From: Robiginitalea sp. SC105
GTDB taxonomy: Bacteria; Bacteroidota; Bacteroidia; Flavobacteriales; Flavobacteriaceae
Direction of reading: 5' to 3'
Assembly (NCBI RefSeq): GCF_014243345.1
Contig: NZ_JACLZF010000001.1
Coordinates: 248,001-312,000, forward strand
DNA length: 64,000 bases
Made by a program: the position numbers and the translations under genes. The stretch's first letter is position 1. Each line of letters starts with the position of its first letter. Below the pieces are notes generated by a model. It worked only from the letters and a program-made list of their open reading frames with translations. It was not told the DNA's origin and did no database searches. Positions 15,654 through 25,129 of this stretch are shown here, in pieces.

Positions 15654-18491
15654 CTATCCTACGATATTCACAATCTTCCCCGGCACCACGATCACCTTTT
15701 TGGGGGTGCGGCCTCCGAGTTGCTGCCGGGTTTTCTCATGGGCCAGGACGGCCGCCTCGATCTCTTCCCGGCTCATGTCCAGGGGGAGTTCCATGGTAAA
15801 GCGCATTTTCCCGTTGAAAGAAATCGGGTATTCCTTGCTGCTCTCCACGAGGTATTGCTGCTCATAGACAGGGTAAGGCTCCCGGGCAACCGATCCGGTA
15901 TGCCCGAGCTTTTGCCAGAGCTCCTCCGCTATATGGGGGGCATAGGGCTCGATGAGTACCACCAGGGGCTCCAGGATGGCGCGGTCCCGGCAGTTGCTCG
16001 CGGTGAGTTCGTTGACGCAGATCATAAAGGTGGAAACCGAGGTATTAAAGGAAAAGGCCTCGATGTCCTCGGTCACCTTCTTAATGGTCTTGTGTAGCGT
16101 TTTCAAATCGGTTTTTGCAGGATTCCCGTCGAGCACCTCAAAGGTGCGGTCCGGGCCCTGGTGGAAGAGGCGCCAGAATTTTTTAAGGAACCCGTATACC
16201 CCACTGAGGCCTGCCGTGTTCCATGGCTTGGACTGCTCCAGGGGCCCCAGGAACATTTCGTACATGCGCAGGGCATCGGCCCCGTATTCCTCGCAGATAT
16301 CGTCCGGGTTGACGACGTTGTATTTGGATTTGGACATTTTTTCGACTTCCCGGCCCACATAAAACCCGCCATTCTCCCGGAGGAATTCACACTCCTCAAA
16401 TTGGGGCTGCCATTTTTTAAGGCCTTCCAGGTCCAGTTCATCCGATGGGCTAACCAGGCTGACATCCACCCGGATCGCATCGGTGTCCTCGCCGGCAGCC
16501 AGGCCTTTGCTCAGATAGGTCTGGGTGCCGCTCCGGCGATACATCACCGCACTCGTCCCCAGAATCATCCCCTGGTTGATGAGTTTTCGCGCGTATTCGT
16601 CAGTGGGCAACCAACCCCGGTCGAACAGGAATTTCTGCCAGAAACGGGAGTACAGCAGGTGGCCCGTTGCGTGCTCGCTGCCCCCGATATACAGGTCCAC
16701 ATCCTTCCAGTATCCAATAGCTGCTTCGGAGACCAGGGCGTGTGAATTGCCCGGGTCCATGTACCGGTTGAAATACTGGGAACTGCCCGCCCAGCCCGGC
16801 ATGGTATTGAGCTCCAGGGGGAATACGGTTTGCCGGTCAATCCGGGAATTATCCACCACCGCTTCATTTTTGGTGTCCCAGGCCCATTTCAAGGCATTCC
16901 CCAATGGAGGCTCCCCGGTTTCGGTGGGCAGGTACTTTTCTACTTCCGGCAACTCCAGTGGCAGGCAATGCTCCGGCAACAAACGGGGCAACCCATCGGT
17001 GTCGTAATAAACCGGGAAGGGTTCCCCCCAGTAGCGCTGCCTGCTGAACACCGCATCGCGGAGGCGGTAGTTGATGGTCCCCCTGCCGAGGCCTTTGGCT
17101 TCCAGGGCTTCAATCACCTTTCGGGCCGCCGCTTCCTGCCCCAGGCCGGAGATGAAATCCGAATTCGCAATCACAGCACCGGCCTTGTCCTCAAAGGCCT
17201 CCTCCTCAATGGAAACACCCTCGAAAATATTCGGGATCGGGATCCCGAACTGCTTTGCAAAATCATAATCCCGCTGGTCCCCGCAGGGAACCGCCATCAC
17301 CGCACCCGTTCCGTAGCCGGCCAGCACGTAGTCCCCGATCCAGACGGGCACCTTCTCCCCGGTAAGCGGGTGGGAGGCATATGCGCCGGTAAATACGCCA
17401 GACACCGTTTTTACATCGGCCATCCGCTCCCTTTCCGAGCGGCGGGAAGTCGCCTCCACGTAGGCGGACACCTGCTCCTGCTGCCCCGGGGTGGTGATTT
17501 TGGAAACCAGGTCGTGCTCGGGGGCAAGGGTCATGAAGCTCACCCCGAAAATCGTATCCGGCCGGGTGGTGAACACCTCGATGTCGAAGGATTCCTGCTG
17601 GTGGGCATCTGGCACCGTGCGGAAGGTAACCGAGGCGCCGACGGAACGGCCGATCCAGTTGGTCTGGGCATCCTTGAGCGGCTGCGGCCAGTCTATCTGG
17701 TCCAGGCCGTCGAGCAACCGCTGCGCATAGGCGGTGATGCGCATCATCCACTGGGTCATTTTTTTCCGTACCACGGGGAACCCGCCCCGTTCCGAAACCC
17801 CGTTGACCACCTCATCGTTCGCCAGCACCGTCCCGAGTTCCGGGCACCAGTTGACCTCGGCCTCCGCGAGGTAGGTCAGGCGGTACTTCAGGAGGAGGCG
17901 CTGCTTTTCGGCTTCGGAGAGTGATTTCCACCGGGCCGCGGAAAAATCGGGCGTATCCGCGTCGCAGGCTGCCCTGATCCCCGCATTGCCCCCGGCCTCA
18001 AATTTTTCGACCAGGGTGTGCAGCGGCTCCGCCCGGTCGGTATCCCGGTTGTACCAGGAATCGAAAAGTTGCATGAACACCCATTGGGTCCAGCGGTAAT
18101 AGGCGGGGTCGGAGGTACGTACTTCCCGGCTCCAGTCGTAGGAGAAGCCCAGCTCGTCGAGTTGTTCCCGGTACCGGTTGATATTGGCCTCGGTGGTGAC
18201 GGCCGGGTGCTGCCCGGTCTGTATGGCGTATTGTTCGGCGGGCAGGCCAAAGGAATCATACCCCATGGGCTGCAGTACATTGAACCCCTGGTGCCTTTTG
18301 AACCGGGCGTAGATATCGCAGGCAATGTATCCCAGCGGGTGGCCTACGTGCAGGCCAGCCCCCGACGGGTACGGAAACATGGTCAGTGTATAGAATTTGG
18401 GTTTTTCGGAGGGGAATTCGGCCTGGAAGGTTTTGTTTTCCGCCCAGTACTGCTGCCACCTGGACTCAATTTCCTTGAAGTTGTACTGCAT
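15654..18491 (-). CDS. leuS: Leucyl-tRNA synthetase
   Basis: It charges tRNA-Leu. The 945-residue product has the class I signature HVGHPLGY near residue 47, an editing (CP1) insert around residues 230-430 with TRPDTIFG, and the KMSKSKYN motif in the last third. The ATG at 18491 is preceded by a promoter at 18539-18547 and a leader of about 40 nt with a stable hairpin. The gene stands alone. Its 3' end abuts the AT-rich island without an obvious poly-U terminator. Confidence 0.97.
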   Translation of the reverse strand: MQYNFKEIESRWQQYWAENKTFQAEFPSEKPKFYTLTMFPYPSGAGLHVGHPLGYIACDIYARFKRHQGFNVLQPMGYDSFGLPAEQYAIQTGQHPAVTTEANINRYREQLDELGFSYDWSREVRTSDPAYYRWTQWVFMQLFDSWYNRDTDRAEPLHTLVEKFEAGGNAGIRAACDADTPDFSAARWKSLSEAEKQRLLLKYRLTYLAEAEVNWCPELGTVLANDEVVNGVSERGGFPVVRKKMTQWMMRITAYAQRLLDGLDQIDWPQPLKDAQTNWIGRSVGASVTFRTVPDAHQQESFDIEVFTTRPDTIFGVSFMTLAPEHDLVSKITTPGQQEQVSAYVEATSRRSERERMADVKTVSGVFTGAYASHPLTGEKVPVWIGDYVLAGYGTGAVMAVPCGDQRDYDFAKQFGIPIPNIFEGVSIEEEAFEDKAGAVIANSDFISGLGQEAAARKVIEALEAKGLGRGTINYRLRDAVFSRQRYWGEPFPVYYDTDGLPRLLPEHCLPLELPEVEKYLPTETGEPPLGNALKWAWDTKNEAVVDNSRIDRQTVFPLELNTMPGWAGSSQYFNRYMDPGNSHALVSEAAIGYWKDVDLYIGGSEHATGHLLYSRFWQKFLFDRGWLPTDEYARKLINQGMILGTSAVMYRRSGTQTYLSKGLAAGEDTDAIRVDVSLVSPSDELDLEGLKKWQPQFEECEFLRENGGFYVGREVEKMSKSKYNVVNPDDICEEYGADALRMYEMFLGPLEQSKPWNTAGLSGVYGFLKKFWRLFHQGPDRTFEVLDGNPAKTDLKTLHKTIKKVTEDIEAFSFNTSVSTFMICVNELTASNCRDRAILEPLVVLIEPYAPHIAEELWQKLGHTGSVAREPYPVYEQQYLVESSKEYPISFNGKMRFTMELPLDMSREEIEAAVLAHEKTRQQLGGRTPKKVIVVPGKIVNIVG

Positions 18492-18508
18492 GTTTCAGGG
18501 TAATCCTC

Positions 18509-18526
18509 ACGGGGCGGCTGCCCCGT
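18509..18526 (-). promoter_or_regulatory. Hairpin in the leuS leader
   Basis: ACGGGGC (18509-18515) and GCCCCGT (18520-18526) form a perfect 7-bp GC stem with a 4-nt loop, 18 bp before the ATG. It could slow initiation; it has none of the features of a T-box. Confidence 0.5.
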
Positions 18527-18538
18527 TTATTAATTTGC

Positions 18539-18547
18539 GCAAAAATA
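18539..18547 (-). promoter_or_regulatory. leuS promoter -7 element (TATTTTTGC)
   Basis: It is a perfect TAnnTTTG match on the minus strand, 48 bp before the leuS ATG. Confidence 0.55.
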
Positions 18548-18671
18548 AGGGGAATCCGTTTACTTTCCTATTTTTACGGAGAACTTGGACGGGGCCTGCG
18601 CGGGTATCCCGCAAACCTGCAATATGCGGGATATGCCATAGCCCGGGGCCGGTTTGCATTGTGAATGACGT

Positions 18672-19550
18672 ATGGGCAAGTCTTTTGAACGCTACCAGAA
18701 ACGGAAGCTGATTTCCTCCTATTTCTCGGTTACCCTCAGTATCGGGCTGGTCCTGTTCCTGCTGGGGATCCTGGGCCTGCTGGTGCTGAACACCAAAAAG
18801 CTCGGCGACCACTTCAAGGAGCAGATCACCATTTCCGTATTCTTCAGGGATTCGGCCAAGCAGGTCGAAATAGACCAGTTACAGAAAAGCCTGGTAATGG
18901 CCGACTACACCAAGTCCGCGGTCTATGTCTCCAAGGAAGAGGCCGCCGAGCAGCACAGCGAGGAAATCGGGGAGAATTTCATGGAATTTCTGGGGTATAA
19001 CCCGCTGAAGAATTCCATTGACGTCCATCTGAATGCGGCTTATGTGTCCCCGGTACAAATCGATTCCATCGCGGCGGACATAGGTGAAAAATCCTTCGTG
19101 GAGGAGGTGAGCTACGACCGGCCCACCATCGAACTGCTCAGCGAAAATGTACAGCGCATCGGCCTGGGGATCCTGGTGGCCTCGGCCGTATTCACCCTGA
19201 TTGCGGTCCTGCTGATCAATTCCTCCATCCGGCTTTCGATCTACTCCAAACGCTTTATCATCAAGACCATGCAAATGGTAGGGGCGACCAAGGCCTTTAT
19301 CCGGAAACCATTTATCGCTACCAGCGTGAAACTCGGCTTGCTGGGCGCGCTGATCGCCCTGCTGGCCCTTTACGGGCTGCTGGTATACCTGGACAACAAC
19401 TTCCCGGAACTCGGGCTCCTGGACGACCCCGCCCAACTGGGCCTGCTTTTCGGCTCGGTTTTCCTGCTGGGGATCTTCATCGCGGGGATCAGCACCTTCT
19501 TTGCCACCCAGCGGTTCCTGAATCTGCGTACGGACGATTTATATTACTAA
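18672..19550 (+). CDS. ftsX: Cell division protein FtsX
   Basis: This is the permease-like half of the FtsEX complex, which activates peptidoglycan hydrolases at the septum. The 292-residue product has a cytoplasmic start, a first membrane helix (about 18-40), a periplasmic domain (about 45-160) and three C-terminal helices. FtsE is not adjacent, as is usual in Bacteroidota. It leads a rightward group with DUF3098, uppP and truB, so the cluster mixes envelope growth genes with a tRNA modification gene. Confidence 0.92.
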   Translation: MGKSFERYQKRKLISSYFSVTLSIGLVLFLLGILGLLVLNTKKLGDHFKEQITISVFFRDSAKQVEIDQLQKSLVMADYTKSAVYVSKEEAAEQHSEEIGENFMEFLGYNPLKNSIDVHLNAAYVSPVQIDSIAADIGEKSFVEEVSYDRPTIELLSENVQRIGLGILVASAVFTLIAVLLINSSIRLSIYSKRFIIKTMQMVGATKAFIRKPFIATSVKLGLLGALIALLALYGLLVYLDNNFPELGLLDDPAQLGLLFGSVFLLGIFIAGISTFFATQRFLNLRTDDLYY

Positions 19551-19556
19551 GTTCAC

Positions 19557-19565
19557 TACCTTTGC
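19557..19565 (+). promoter_or_regulatory. -7 element (TACCTTTGC) three bases before the DUF3098 ATG
   Basis: It is a perfect TAnnTTTG match. Because transcription normally starts a few bases downstream of this element, the mRNA would begin at or next to ATG 19569, so it may be leaderless. Confidence 0.5.
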
Positions 19566-19568
19566 GCC

Positions 19569-19841
19569 ATGAGTAAAAAGACCAAAACTCCCGACAATCA
19601 GAAGCCGAAGCGGGAATTCATCTTCCAGAAACGCAACTATATACTCATGTTCATCGGCATTGGTTTCATCGCCCTGGGGTACATCCTGATGTCGGGCGGT
19701 GGCAGTAACGACCCGAATGTCTTTAACCCGGAAATCTTCAGCTTCCGCCGCATCCGCCTGGCACCGACCCTGGTGCTGATCGGGCTGGGCATACAGGTCT
19801 ACGCGATCCTCGCCAACCCCCACAAGAATAAATCCAACTAG
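19569..19841 (+). CDS. DUF3098 membrane protein
   Basis: This 90-residue protein has a basic N-terminus and two membrane helices (about 27-45 and 64-82), matching DUF3098. The family almost always sits between ftsX and uppP in Bacteroidota, which suggests a role in envelope growth, but no function is known. The promoter at 19557-19565 places the transcript start at the ATG. Its stop is 5 bp before the uppP TTG start. Confidence 0.85.
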   Translation: MSKKTKTPDNQKPKREFIFQKRNYILMFIGIGFIALGYILMSGGGSNDPNVFNPEIFSFRRIRLAPTLVLIGLGIQVYAILANPHKNKSN

Positions 19842-19846
19842 GATCC

Positions 19847-20647
19847 TTGGAATTAATCGATGCCATCCTGCTGGGAATCATCCAGGGCCTGACGGAATTC
19901 CTGCCGGTCTCCTCCAGCGGCCACCTGGAGTTGGGCAAGGCCCTCCTGGGCGACAAGTCCGTGCCTGAGGAAAGCCTATTGTTCACGGTGGTCCTGCACT
20001 TTGCCACTGCACTGAGCACCCTGGTGGTATACCGGAAAGATGTCGGCCGCATCCTGGGCGACCTGTTCCGGTTCCAGGACAACGAATCCACCCGTTTTTC
20101 CCTTAAAATCGTACTGTCCATGATCCCTGCAGCCCTGATCGGCCTGTTTCTGGAAGAGGAACTCGAACTGTTTTTTGGCGGGAATATCGTTTTTGTAGGG
20201 TGCATGCTCCTCTTTACGGCCCTGCTCCTATTCCTGGCCGACCGGGCCCGGAGGACGGACCGGCCGGTGTCCTTTGTCGATTCCTTTGTGATCGGCATTG
20301 CCCAGGCTGTTGCCCTGCTCCCCGGTATTTCACGTAGCGGCGCGACCATTGCAACCAGTGTCCTGCTGGGGGTCGACAAAGCCAGGGCTGCCCGCTTCTC
20401 TTTCCTTATGGTGGTTCCCCTGATCCTCGGGAAGATTGCCAAGGACCTCCTGGACGGGGAACTGGTGTTTGAAAACGGCAATGCGCTCCCCGTGGCTGCG
20501 GGTTTTGCAGCTGCCTTTGTTTCCGGTCTGCTGGCCTGCACCTGGATGATCCGCCTGGTGCGCAACAGCAAACTAACCTATTTTGCCGTATATTGCCTGT
20601 TAGCCGGGCTCCTCGCCATCGTGGCCGGTACCTGGCTTGCCGGCTGA
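19847..20647 (+). CDS. uppP: Undecaprenyl-diphosphatase
   Basis: It dephosphorylates undecaprenyl diphosphate to recycle the lipid carrier for peptidoglycan and surface glycans. The 266-residue product has the BacA motifs QGLTEFLPVSSSGHL (residues 14-28) and LPGISRSGATI (about 160-170) with about eight membrane helices. The start codon is TTG 19847 (TTG GAA), preceded by AGGA; no suitable ATG exists before the conserved motif. Gene order ftsX-DUF3098-uppP-truB is conserved in flavobacteria. Confidence 0.94.
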   Translation: MELIDAILLGIIQGLTEFLPVSSSGHLELGKALLGDKSVPEESLLFTVVLHFATALSTLVVYRKDVGRILGDLFRFQDNESTRFSLKIVLSMIPAALIGLFLEEELELFFGGNIVFVGCMLLFTALLLFLADRARRTDRPVSFVDSFVIGIAQAVALLPGISRSGATIATSVLLGVDKARAARFSFLMVVPLILGKIAKDLLDGELVFENGNALPVAAGFAAAFVSGLLACTWMIRLVRNSKLTYFAVYCLLAGLLAIVAGTWLAG

Positions 20648-20672
20648 TGCGGCACCCCAAAGAATACCTGTT

Positions 20673-21383
20673 TTGGAATTTACCAAGGAACCCTATCTGA
20701 GCGGGCAGATCCTGCTTATCGACAAACCGTATGAATGGTCGTCTTTCCAGGCCCTCAATGCGGTAAGGTGGACATTGCGCCGCGCCTTTTCCCTCAAAAA
20801 AATAAAAGTTGGCCACGCCGGGACCCTGGATCCGCTGGCCACCGGCCTGCTACTGATCTGTACGGGGAAGGCCACCAAACAAATTGCCGACTTACAGGGG
20901 ATGCCCAAGGAATATACGGGCACCATCCGCTTTGGGGCGGTCACGGCCTCCTACGATCTGGAAACCCCGCCCGAAGGCAACTATCCCACCAACCACCTGA
21001 CGGAAGAAGCCCTGCATCGTGCGACGGAGGCGTTCACGGGTGAAATCCGCCAGCAACCCCCGGTTTTTTCCGCCCTGAAAAAAGACGGGAAAAGGCTTTA
21101 TGAGTATGCCCGTGCGGGCGAAGAGGTGGAAATCCCCTCCAGGACCGTGCATATCGGGTTATTTGAACTGACCCGGGTGGAACTGCCTGAGGTGGATTTC
21201 CGGGTACGGTGCAGCAAAGGCACTTACATCCGGTCCCTGGCCCACGATTTTGGGCAGCACCTTGGATCCGGGGCCTATCTTTCGGCCCTGAAAAGAACCA
21301 AAATAGGTCCGTATTCCGTAGATATAGCCCGGACGCCGGATGCATTCCGGCAGGCATTCCGCGAAAAAGGGTTTGAAATATGA
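20673..21383 (+). CDS. truB: tRNA pseudouridine-55 synthase
   Basis: It makes pseudouridine 55 in the T loop of tRNAs. The 236-residue product has the catalytic motif GHAGTLDPLATGLL with the nucleophilic Asp, and KGTYIRSLAHD further on. Two TTG starts are possible. TTG 20637 overlaps uppP; TTG 20673 (TTG GAA) does not and leaves a normal-length N-terminus, so I chose it. An ATG at 20647 is out of frame. Confidence 0.92.
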   Translation: MEFTKEPYLSGQILLIDKPYEWSSFQALNAVRWTLRRAFSLKKIKVGHAGTLDPLATGLLLICTGKATKQIADLQGMPKEYTGTIRFGAVTASYDLETPPEGNYPTNHLTEEALHRATEAFTGEIRQQPPVFSALKKDGKRLYEYARAGEEVEIPSRTVHIGLFELTRVELPEVDFRVRCSKGTYIRSLAHDFGQHLGSGAYLSALKRTKIGPYSVDIARTPDAFRQAFREKGFEI

Positions 21384-21448
21384 CCCGGTTTATGGGGTAG
21401 GCAACCCGGCCAAATAAAATAAATTGCCGAAAAAAAGGTTATAGCAAT

Positions 21449-22171
21449 ATGAATTTGAACCGCAGTCAACTGGCGCTACTGATTACCGGCTTTACGCTGG
21501 GCATCGTGGTATTGACGTTGTTCAACATTCATCTGGGCAGTGGAGAGGCCGAGGAATACGTCATTGAGATGAGCCTTGACGAGGAGGACCTCGAAACCCT
21601 GTTTGAGGAAGATGAGCCCGCCAAGCAGACCCCCCAGGAGGCCATCAAGAGCCACATGGCCTTCAACGAAACCGCCAAACCCAGTTTTGGCAACCCCGAA
21701 CCCCTGAAAACCCTTCAGGAAATACTCGAAGAACGGCAGGCACAGTCTGATTCCGAATCGGAAGCCGGATTAGGCGAGGACAGCGAGGAATTTTCCAGCA
21801 GTTTGCGGGAACTCGCAAAGAAGCGTCAGGAGTCTGAAGAGTTGCTGGGCGAAAAAGAAGCCGAGAAAAAGGAATACACGAATTACCTGAAGGACAAACG
21901 CACTTCCATATCTTATTCCCTGATCGACCGGAATGCCTATGACCTGCCACCGCCAATCTATACCTGTATCGAAGGCGGCAAGGTAGTGGTAAACATTGAG
22001 GTAGACCGCTCGGGGTACGTGGTGGATGCATCCTTCAATGCCAGCAGCTCCTCGACCTCCAATGGGTGCCTGGTAGAAAATGCCATCCAATATGCCCTGC
22101 GGGCCCGTTTCAGCAGCGCTTCCCGCGAGGAGCAGAAAGGCACGATCACCTATTTATTCGTCGGCAAATAA
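21449..22171 (+). CDS. TonB-like envelope-spanning protein
   Basis: This 240-residue protein has one N-terminal membrane helix (about 8-27), a long acidic and coiled-coil-like periplasmic linker (about 35-160, Glu/Lys/Gln rich) and a C-terminal domain like TonB (GGKVVVNIEVDRSGYV, then AIQYALRARF). It probably couples inner membrane energy to outer membrane processes, or is a structural relative of TonB. The last 18 bp overlap the convergent thioredoxin-like gene. No exbB/exbD genes are in the window. Confidence 0.65.
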   Translation: MNLNRSQLALLITGFTLGIVVLTLFNIHLGSGEAEEYVIEMSLDEEDLETLFEEDEPAKQTPQEAIKSHMAFNETAKPSFGNPEPLKTLQEILEERQAQSDSESEAGLGEDSEEFSSSLRELAKKRQESEELLGEKEAEKKEYTNYLKDKRTSISYSLIDRNAYDLPPPIYTCIEGGKVVVNIEVDRSGYVVDASFNASSSSTSNGCLVENAIQYALRARFSSASREEQKGTITYLFVGK

Positions 22172-22816
22172 GATCCCCGCCAATTCCCGGGCTATTGACC
22201 GGCCCTTGTCCCTGTTGTACCACATTTGAAGCGATTCCCGGAATTCCGGGGTCAATTTCCCATGCTTTGCCTTATAGGCCCTGACCAGCTCCTTTGCTTC
22301 CGCCGGACGCGGCCCCCAGCACCCGCCCACCTCCAGGCTTTCCGGGTCGAAGGCGATGAGCTTCGGGATGGAAAGCGCCCCATCGGTGCGGAAATGCTCC
22401 ATCAATTCGGGGTTTCCGTCCCGGGAGGCGATCCGCAAATCCAGGGAAGGTATTTGCCGTGCAATGGCGTGCATTACAGGCAGCACCGGGGCTGCATCCC
22501 CGCACCAGCTTTCGGTAAGCACCAGCCAGGTCAGGGGTTGGGAAACCCGGGACACTGCCTTGTTGATTTCGGGGTCGAGCCTTAGGGTTTTGTCCCACCG
22601 GTTCATCCGCTGGTGGTTCAGGCGCGTATACTGGACGTTCGCCTCGCTGGGAACTGCACCGGAGGTTTCCCCCTTTTCCGCCATCCGGCCCACGGCCTCC
22701 CGGTAGGCCCCATATCCCACGGCACCGTCCAGGGCCCGGGCCAGCAACCCGGGTAGGCCCGGTGGGGCATCTATTTCACAATTGGCTTGCTGCTGGTGTT
22801 TTTCTTGCATATTCAT
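22154..22816 (-). CDS. Thioredoxin family protein with a single active-site cysteine
   Basis: This 220-residue protein has a thioredoxin-like core from about residue 95 with the motif ESWCGDAAP in place of WCxxC. Only one of the two redox cysteines remains, so classic disulfide exchange is unlikely. A monothiol, thiol-binding or structural role is possible. The second half has the conserved RDGNPELM and IPKLIAFD (cis-Pro) segments. It overlaps the TonB-like gene end by 18 bp and is 31 bp upstream of the YitT gene's stop. Confidence 0.82.
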   Translation of the reverse strand: MNMQEKHQQQANCEIDAPPGLPGLLARALDGAVGYGAYREAVGRMAEKGETSGAVPSEANVQYTRLNHQRMNRWDKTLRLDPEINKAVSRVSQPLTWLVLTESWCGDAAPVLPVMHAIARQIPSLDLRIASRDGNPELMEHFRTDGALSIPKLIAFDPESLEVGGCWGPRPAEAKELVRAYKAKHGKLTPEFRESLQMWYNRDKGRSIARELAGILFADE

Positions 22817-22847
22817 CGGGACCTTGGCCGGGATCCGGCCGGATTCC

Positions 22848-23714
22848 TTACAAACGCCGCTTTTTGATCATCCCGCCCCGGGTATCGCTGATCCGGTGCA
22901 TCACCACAAAGGCGCCGGGGTCAATCCGCTCCAGTTCCCGGTAGAGCCGGCTGATCTCCAGCCTGGTAATTACGGTAAAGACAGCTTCGTAGGACTGGTG
23001 GACCCCGCTTACCCGGTAGCCCCCGCGGGCAGGGAGGAGGGTGACCCCCCTCCCGAGTTTTTCGATCAGCATGTGGCGGATGGCTTCGCTTTGCTCGGAG
23101 ATGACCGTCACCCCGTGGTACTCTTCAATCCCGTCAACGACAAAGTCAAGAGTTTTCGATGCCGCCAGGTAGGTGAGCATGGAGTACAGGGCAACCTCAA
23201 AGGAAAGCAGGTAGGCAGCCGCCACGAATATAAGGAGATTGATCAGGATAATCACGTCCCCGATCTTTACCCGGAGCTTCTTGCTCAGGAAAATTGCCAG
23301 TACCTCCGTGCCGTCCAGCACGCCCCCTCCGCGTATGGACAAACCGATACCTGCCCCCAGGAAAAATCCGCCGAATACCGAGACGAGCAGCGGGTCGTCA
23401 GTCACTTCGGGGAATTCAAACAGCGCCAGGCAGCCGGCCAGGCCCAGGATGGCCAGGGCGGCGCGGACTACAAAACCGCGTCCGACCACCCGGTAGCCAA
23501 AAATGAGGAAGGGGATGTTGACTACGACAATCAGGATGGCCAGGGGAATGTCGGTTATCCCCGATATCAGCAGGGAGATACCCGTAGCCCCGCCATCGAT
23601 AAACCGGTTGGGCAGCAGGAAGCCTTCCAGGCCAAATGCGGCTGAGGCAATCCCCAGCACGATGTAGCCCGTATCCTTGATGGCGTTGATTATTGCTTTG
23701 GTGTTGTCGGTCAT
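22848..23714 (-). CDS. YitT family membrane protein
   Basis: This 288-residue protein has about five N-terminal membrane helices (YitT, formerly DUF161) and a C-terminal cytoplasmic DUF2179 domain (about 205-280). The glycine-rich FFLGAGIGLSIRGGGVLDGTE is typical. Function is unknown. It is the last gene of the TetR-ABC-HlyD-TolC operon, overlapping the tolC-like gene by 4 bp, so it may share regulation with the exporter. Confidence 0.88.
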   Translation of the reverse strand: MTDNTKAIINAIKDTGYIVLGIASAAFGLEGFLLPNRFIDGGATGISLLISGITDIPLAILIVVVNIPFLIFGYRVVGRGFVVRAALAILGLAGCLALFEFPEVTDDPLLVSVFGGFFLGAGIGLSIRGGGVLDGTEVLAIFLSKKLRVKIGDVIILINLLIFVAAAYLLSFEVALYSMLTYLAASKTLDFVVDGIEEYHGVTVISEQSEAIRHMLIEKLGRGVTLLPARGGYRVSGVHQSYEAVFTVITRLEISRLYRELERIDPGAFVVMHRISDTRGGMIKKRRL

Positions 23715-25129
23715 GGTCGTGGTGTTTCGGGTTCCCCCTGGTTGAGCGCCAGGGCCTGGAAAAGCTTTGCCTTGGCCGACAAAAATTTATTCTCCACTTC
23801 GTTTGCTTTGAGGCGCGCATCGATCAGGGCCCGCTCGCGGCTATTGATCAAAAAGAGCGAACTCTCCCCGAACTCAAACTTTCGTTCCTCCGCCCGGAGC
23901 AGCTGGCTGTAGTCATTTACAATATCGCGGATCAGGCTGTTCTGGGTCTCAAAGGATTCCAGTTCGGTGAAGATACCCAAAACCTTGTTGCGGATACCCA
24001 CCCCTGCACTGATCCTTTCGAGTTCCACATCCCTGAGCTGCAGTTTGGCCAGTTTGAGCTCCCCCCGTTCTTTCCTGAGGAAAAGCGGCATGCTGAAGCG
24101 GAGGCCGCCTTTGTACTGCCCGGTGTCGAAGGAGTTCAACAACTCGGGGGTCTCGGTTAGGAAATTGTATTCCAGGTCCAGCTCGGGAAGCAACTGACTG
24201 GCCTTCAGGCGACGTTCCACATCCAGCGCCTCCATTTTATACTCCAGGGACCGGAGTTTCGGGTGAGTTTCCAGGTCCCAGCTTTCTGCAAGATCCTCTT
24301 CCAGGCCCAGGGCCAGGTCCACTGACAGGGAGGGCGCGGGCTCGGGGGTCACCCAGGGCTGCAATTCAACCGGCAGGTCGTCTTCCAGCCAAAGGTAGGT
24401 GGAGACTTCCAGGGCTGCCTGCCTGACCGTAACCCGGGCCTGTTCAAGGCCCAGCCTGCGGTTGGAGTAGGCAATCCGCGCTTCCACCGTATCGATGGTA
24501 GGCCGGTCCCCGGCCAGGGCGCTGCGCCGGATCCCGTCCAGGCGTACCCCGGCATTCCGGACGAAGCCTTCATAAACCCCCATGTCCCGGTAGGCCTGCA
24601 GCCACTGGAAATACGCAATGGAAGCCTCAAAAAGCAGGGCGTTCACCAGCAGCTCCTGCTCGGCCTGGCTCTGCTGCTGATAAAAACGGGCCTTTTTCAG
24701 CACGGCCATCCGCTTGTCCATCCAGATGCCCCGGCCCACGGATACCGAGACGCCCGCGCTGTAGAGCCCCGCGTCCGGCAGGGCTTCGGCCGGGTTTAGG
24801 AAGTCCCCGTCGCTCTGGGCAAACTCCCCTTTCAGTTCTATCCCGTACCAGGTAGGGATCTTAAAAGTGGCATTCAGGCGGTCATAGTATTCCGACCCCT
24901 TGAATTCCTTCCGCTCCAGGTCCACTTCCAGTTTGGGGTCAAATCCTCCCCGTGCCTGCAGCAAGGCGGCCTCCCCCCCATCCAGGACCAGCCGGGCCTG
25001 GCTTGCCAGCGGATGGAACTGTTTTACCTGGGCAATATACTCCCGGAACCCCAGAACAATGCTGTCCGACTGTCCGTACAAACCGGTCAGTCCGAGGAAT
25101 AACGCCAGGAATGTTCCCTTGTACCTCAT
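23711..25129 (-). CDS. TolC family outer membrane efflux protein
   Basis: This 472-residue protein has a signal peptide (cleavage likely after LYGQ, about residue 20) and two long helical repeats typical of the OEP/TolC family. It would form the outer membrane channel of a type I-like exporter. It overlaps the HlyD gene by 4 bp upstream and yitT by 4 bp downstream, so the genes are probably translationally coupled. The substrate is not evident. Confidence 0.88.
   Translation of the reverse strand: MRYKGTFLALFLGLTGLYGQSDSIVLGFREYIAQVKQFHPLASQARLVLDGGEAALLQARGGFDPKLEVDLERKEFKGSEYYDRLNATFKIPTWYGIELKGEFAQSDGDFLNPAEALPDAGLYSAGVSVSVGRGIWMDKRMAVLKKARFYQQQSQAEQELLVNALLFEASIAYFQWLQAYRDMGVYEGFVRNAGVRLDGIRRSALAGDRPTIDTVEARIAYSNRRLGLEQARVTVRQAALEVSTYLWLEDDLPVELQPWVTPEPAPSLSVDLALGLEEDLAESWDLETHPKLRSLEYKMEALDVERRLKASQLLPELDLEYNFLTETPELLNSFDTGQYKGGLRFSMPLFLRKERGELKLAKLQLRDVELERISAGVGIRNKVLGIFTELESFETQNSLIRDIVNDYSQLLRAEERKFEFGESSLFLINSRERALIDARLKANEVENKFLSAKAKLFQALALNQGEPETPRP

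Noticed and set aside
18492-18547. T-box riboswitch upstream of leuS.
   Set aside because: The leader is only about 40 nt and shows a single hairpin with no T-box sequence.
22154-22171. The 18-bp overlap of two convergent gene ends as a frameshift artefact.
   Set aside because: Both proteins have normal-looking C-termini, and small convergent overlaps occur elsewhere in this compact window.
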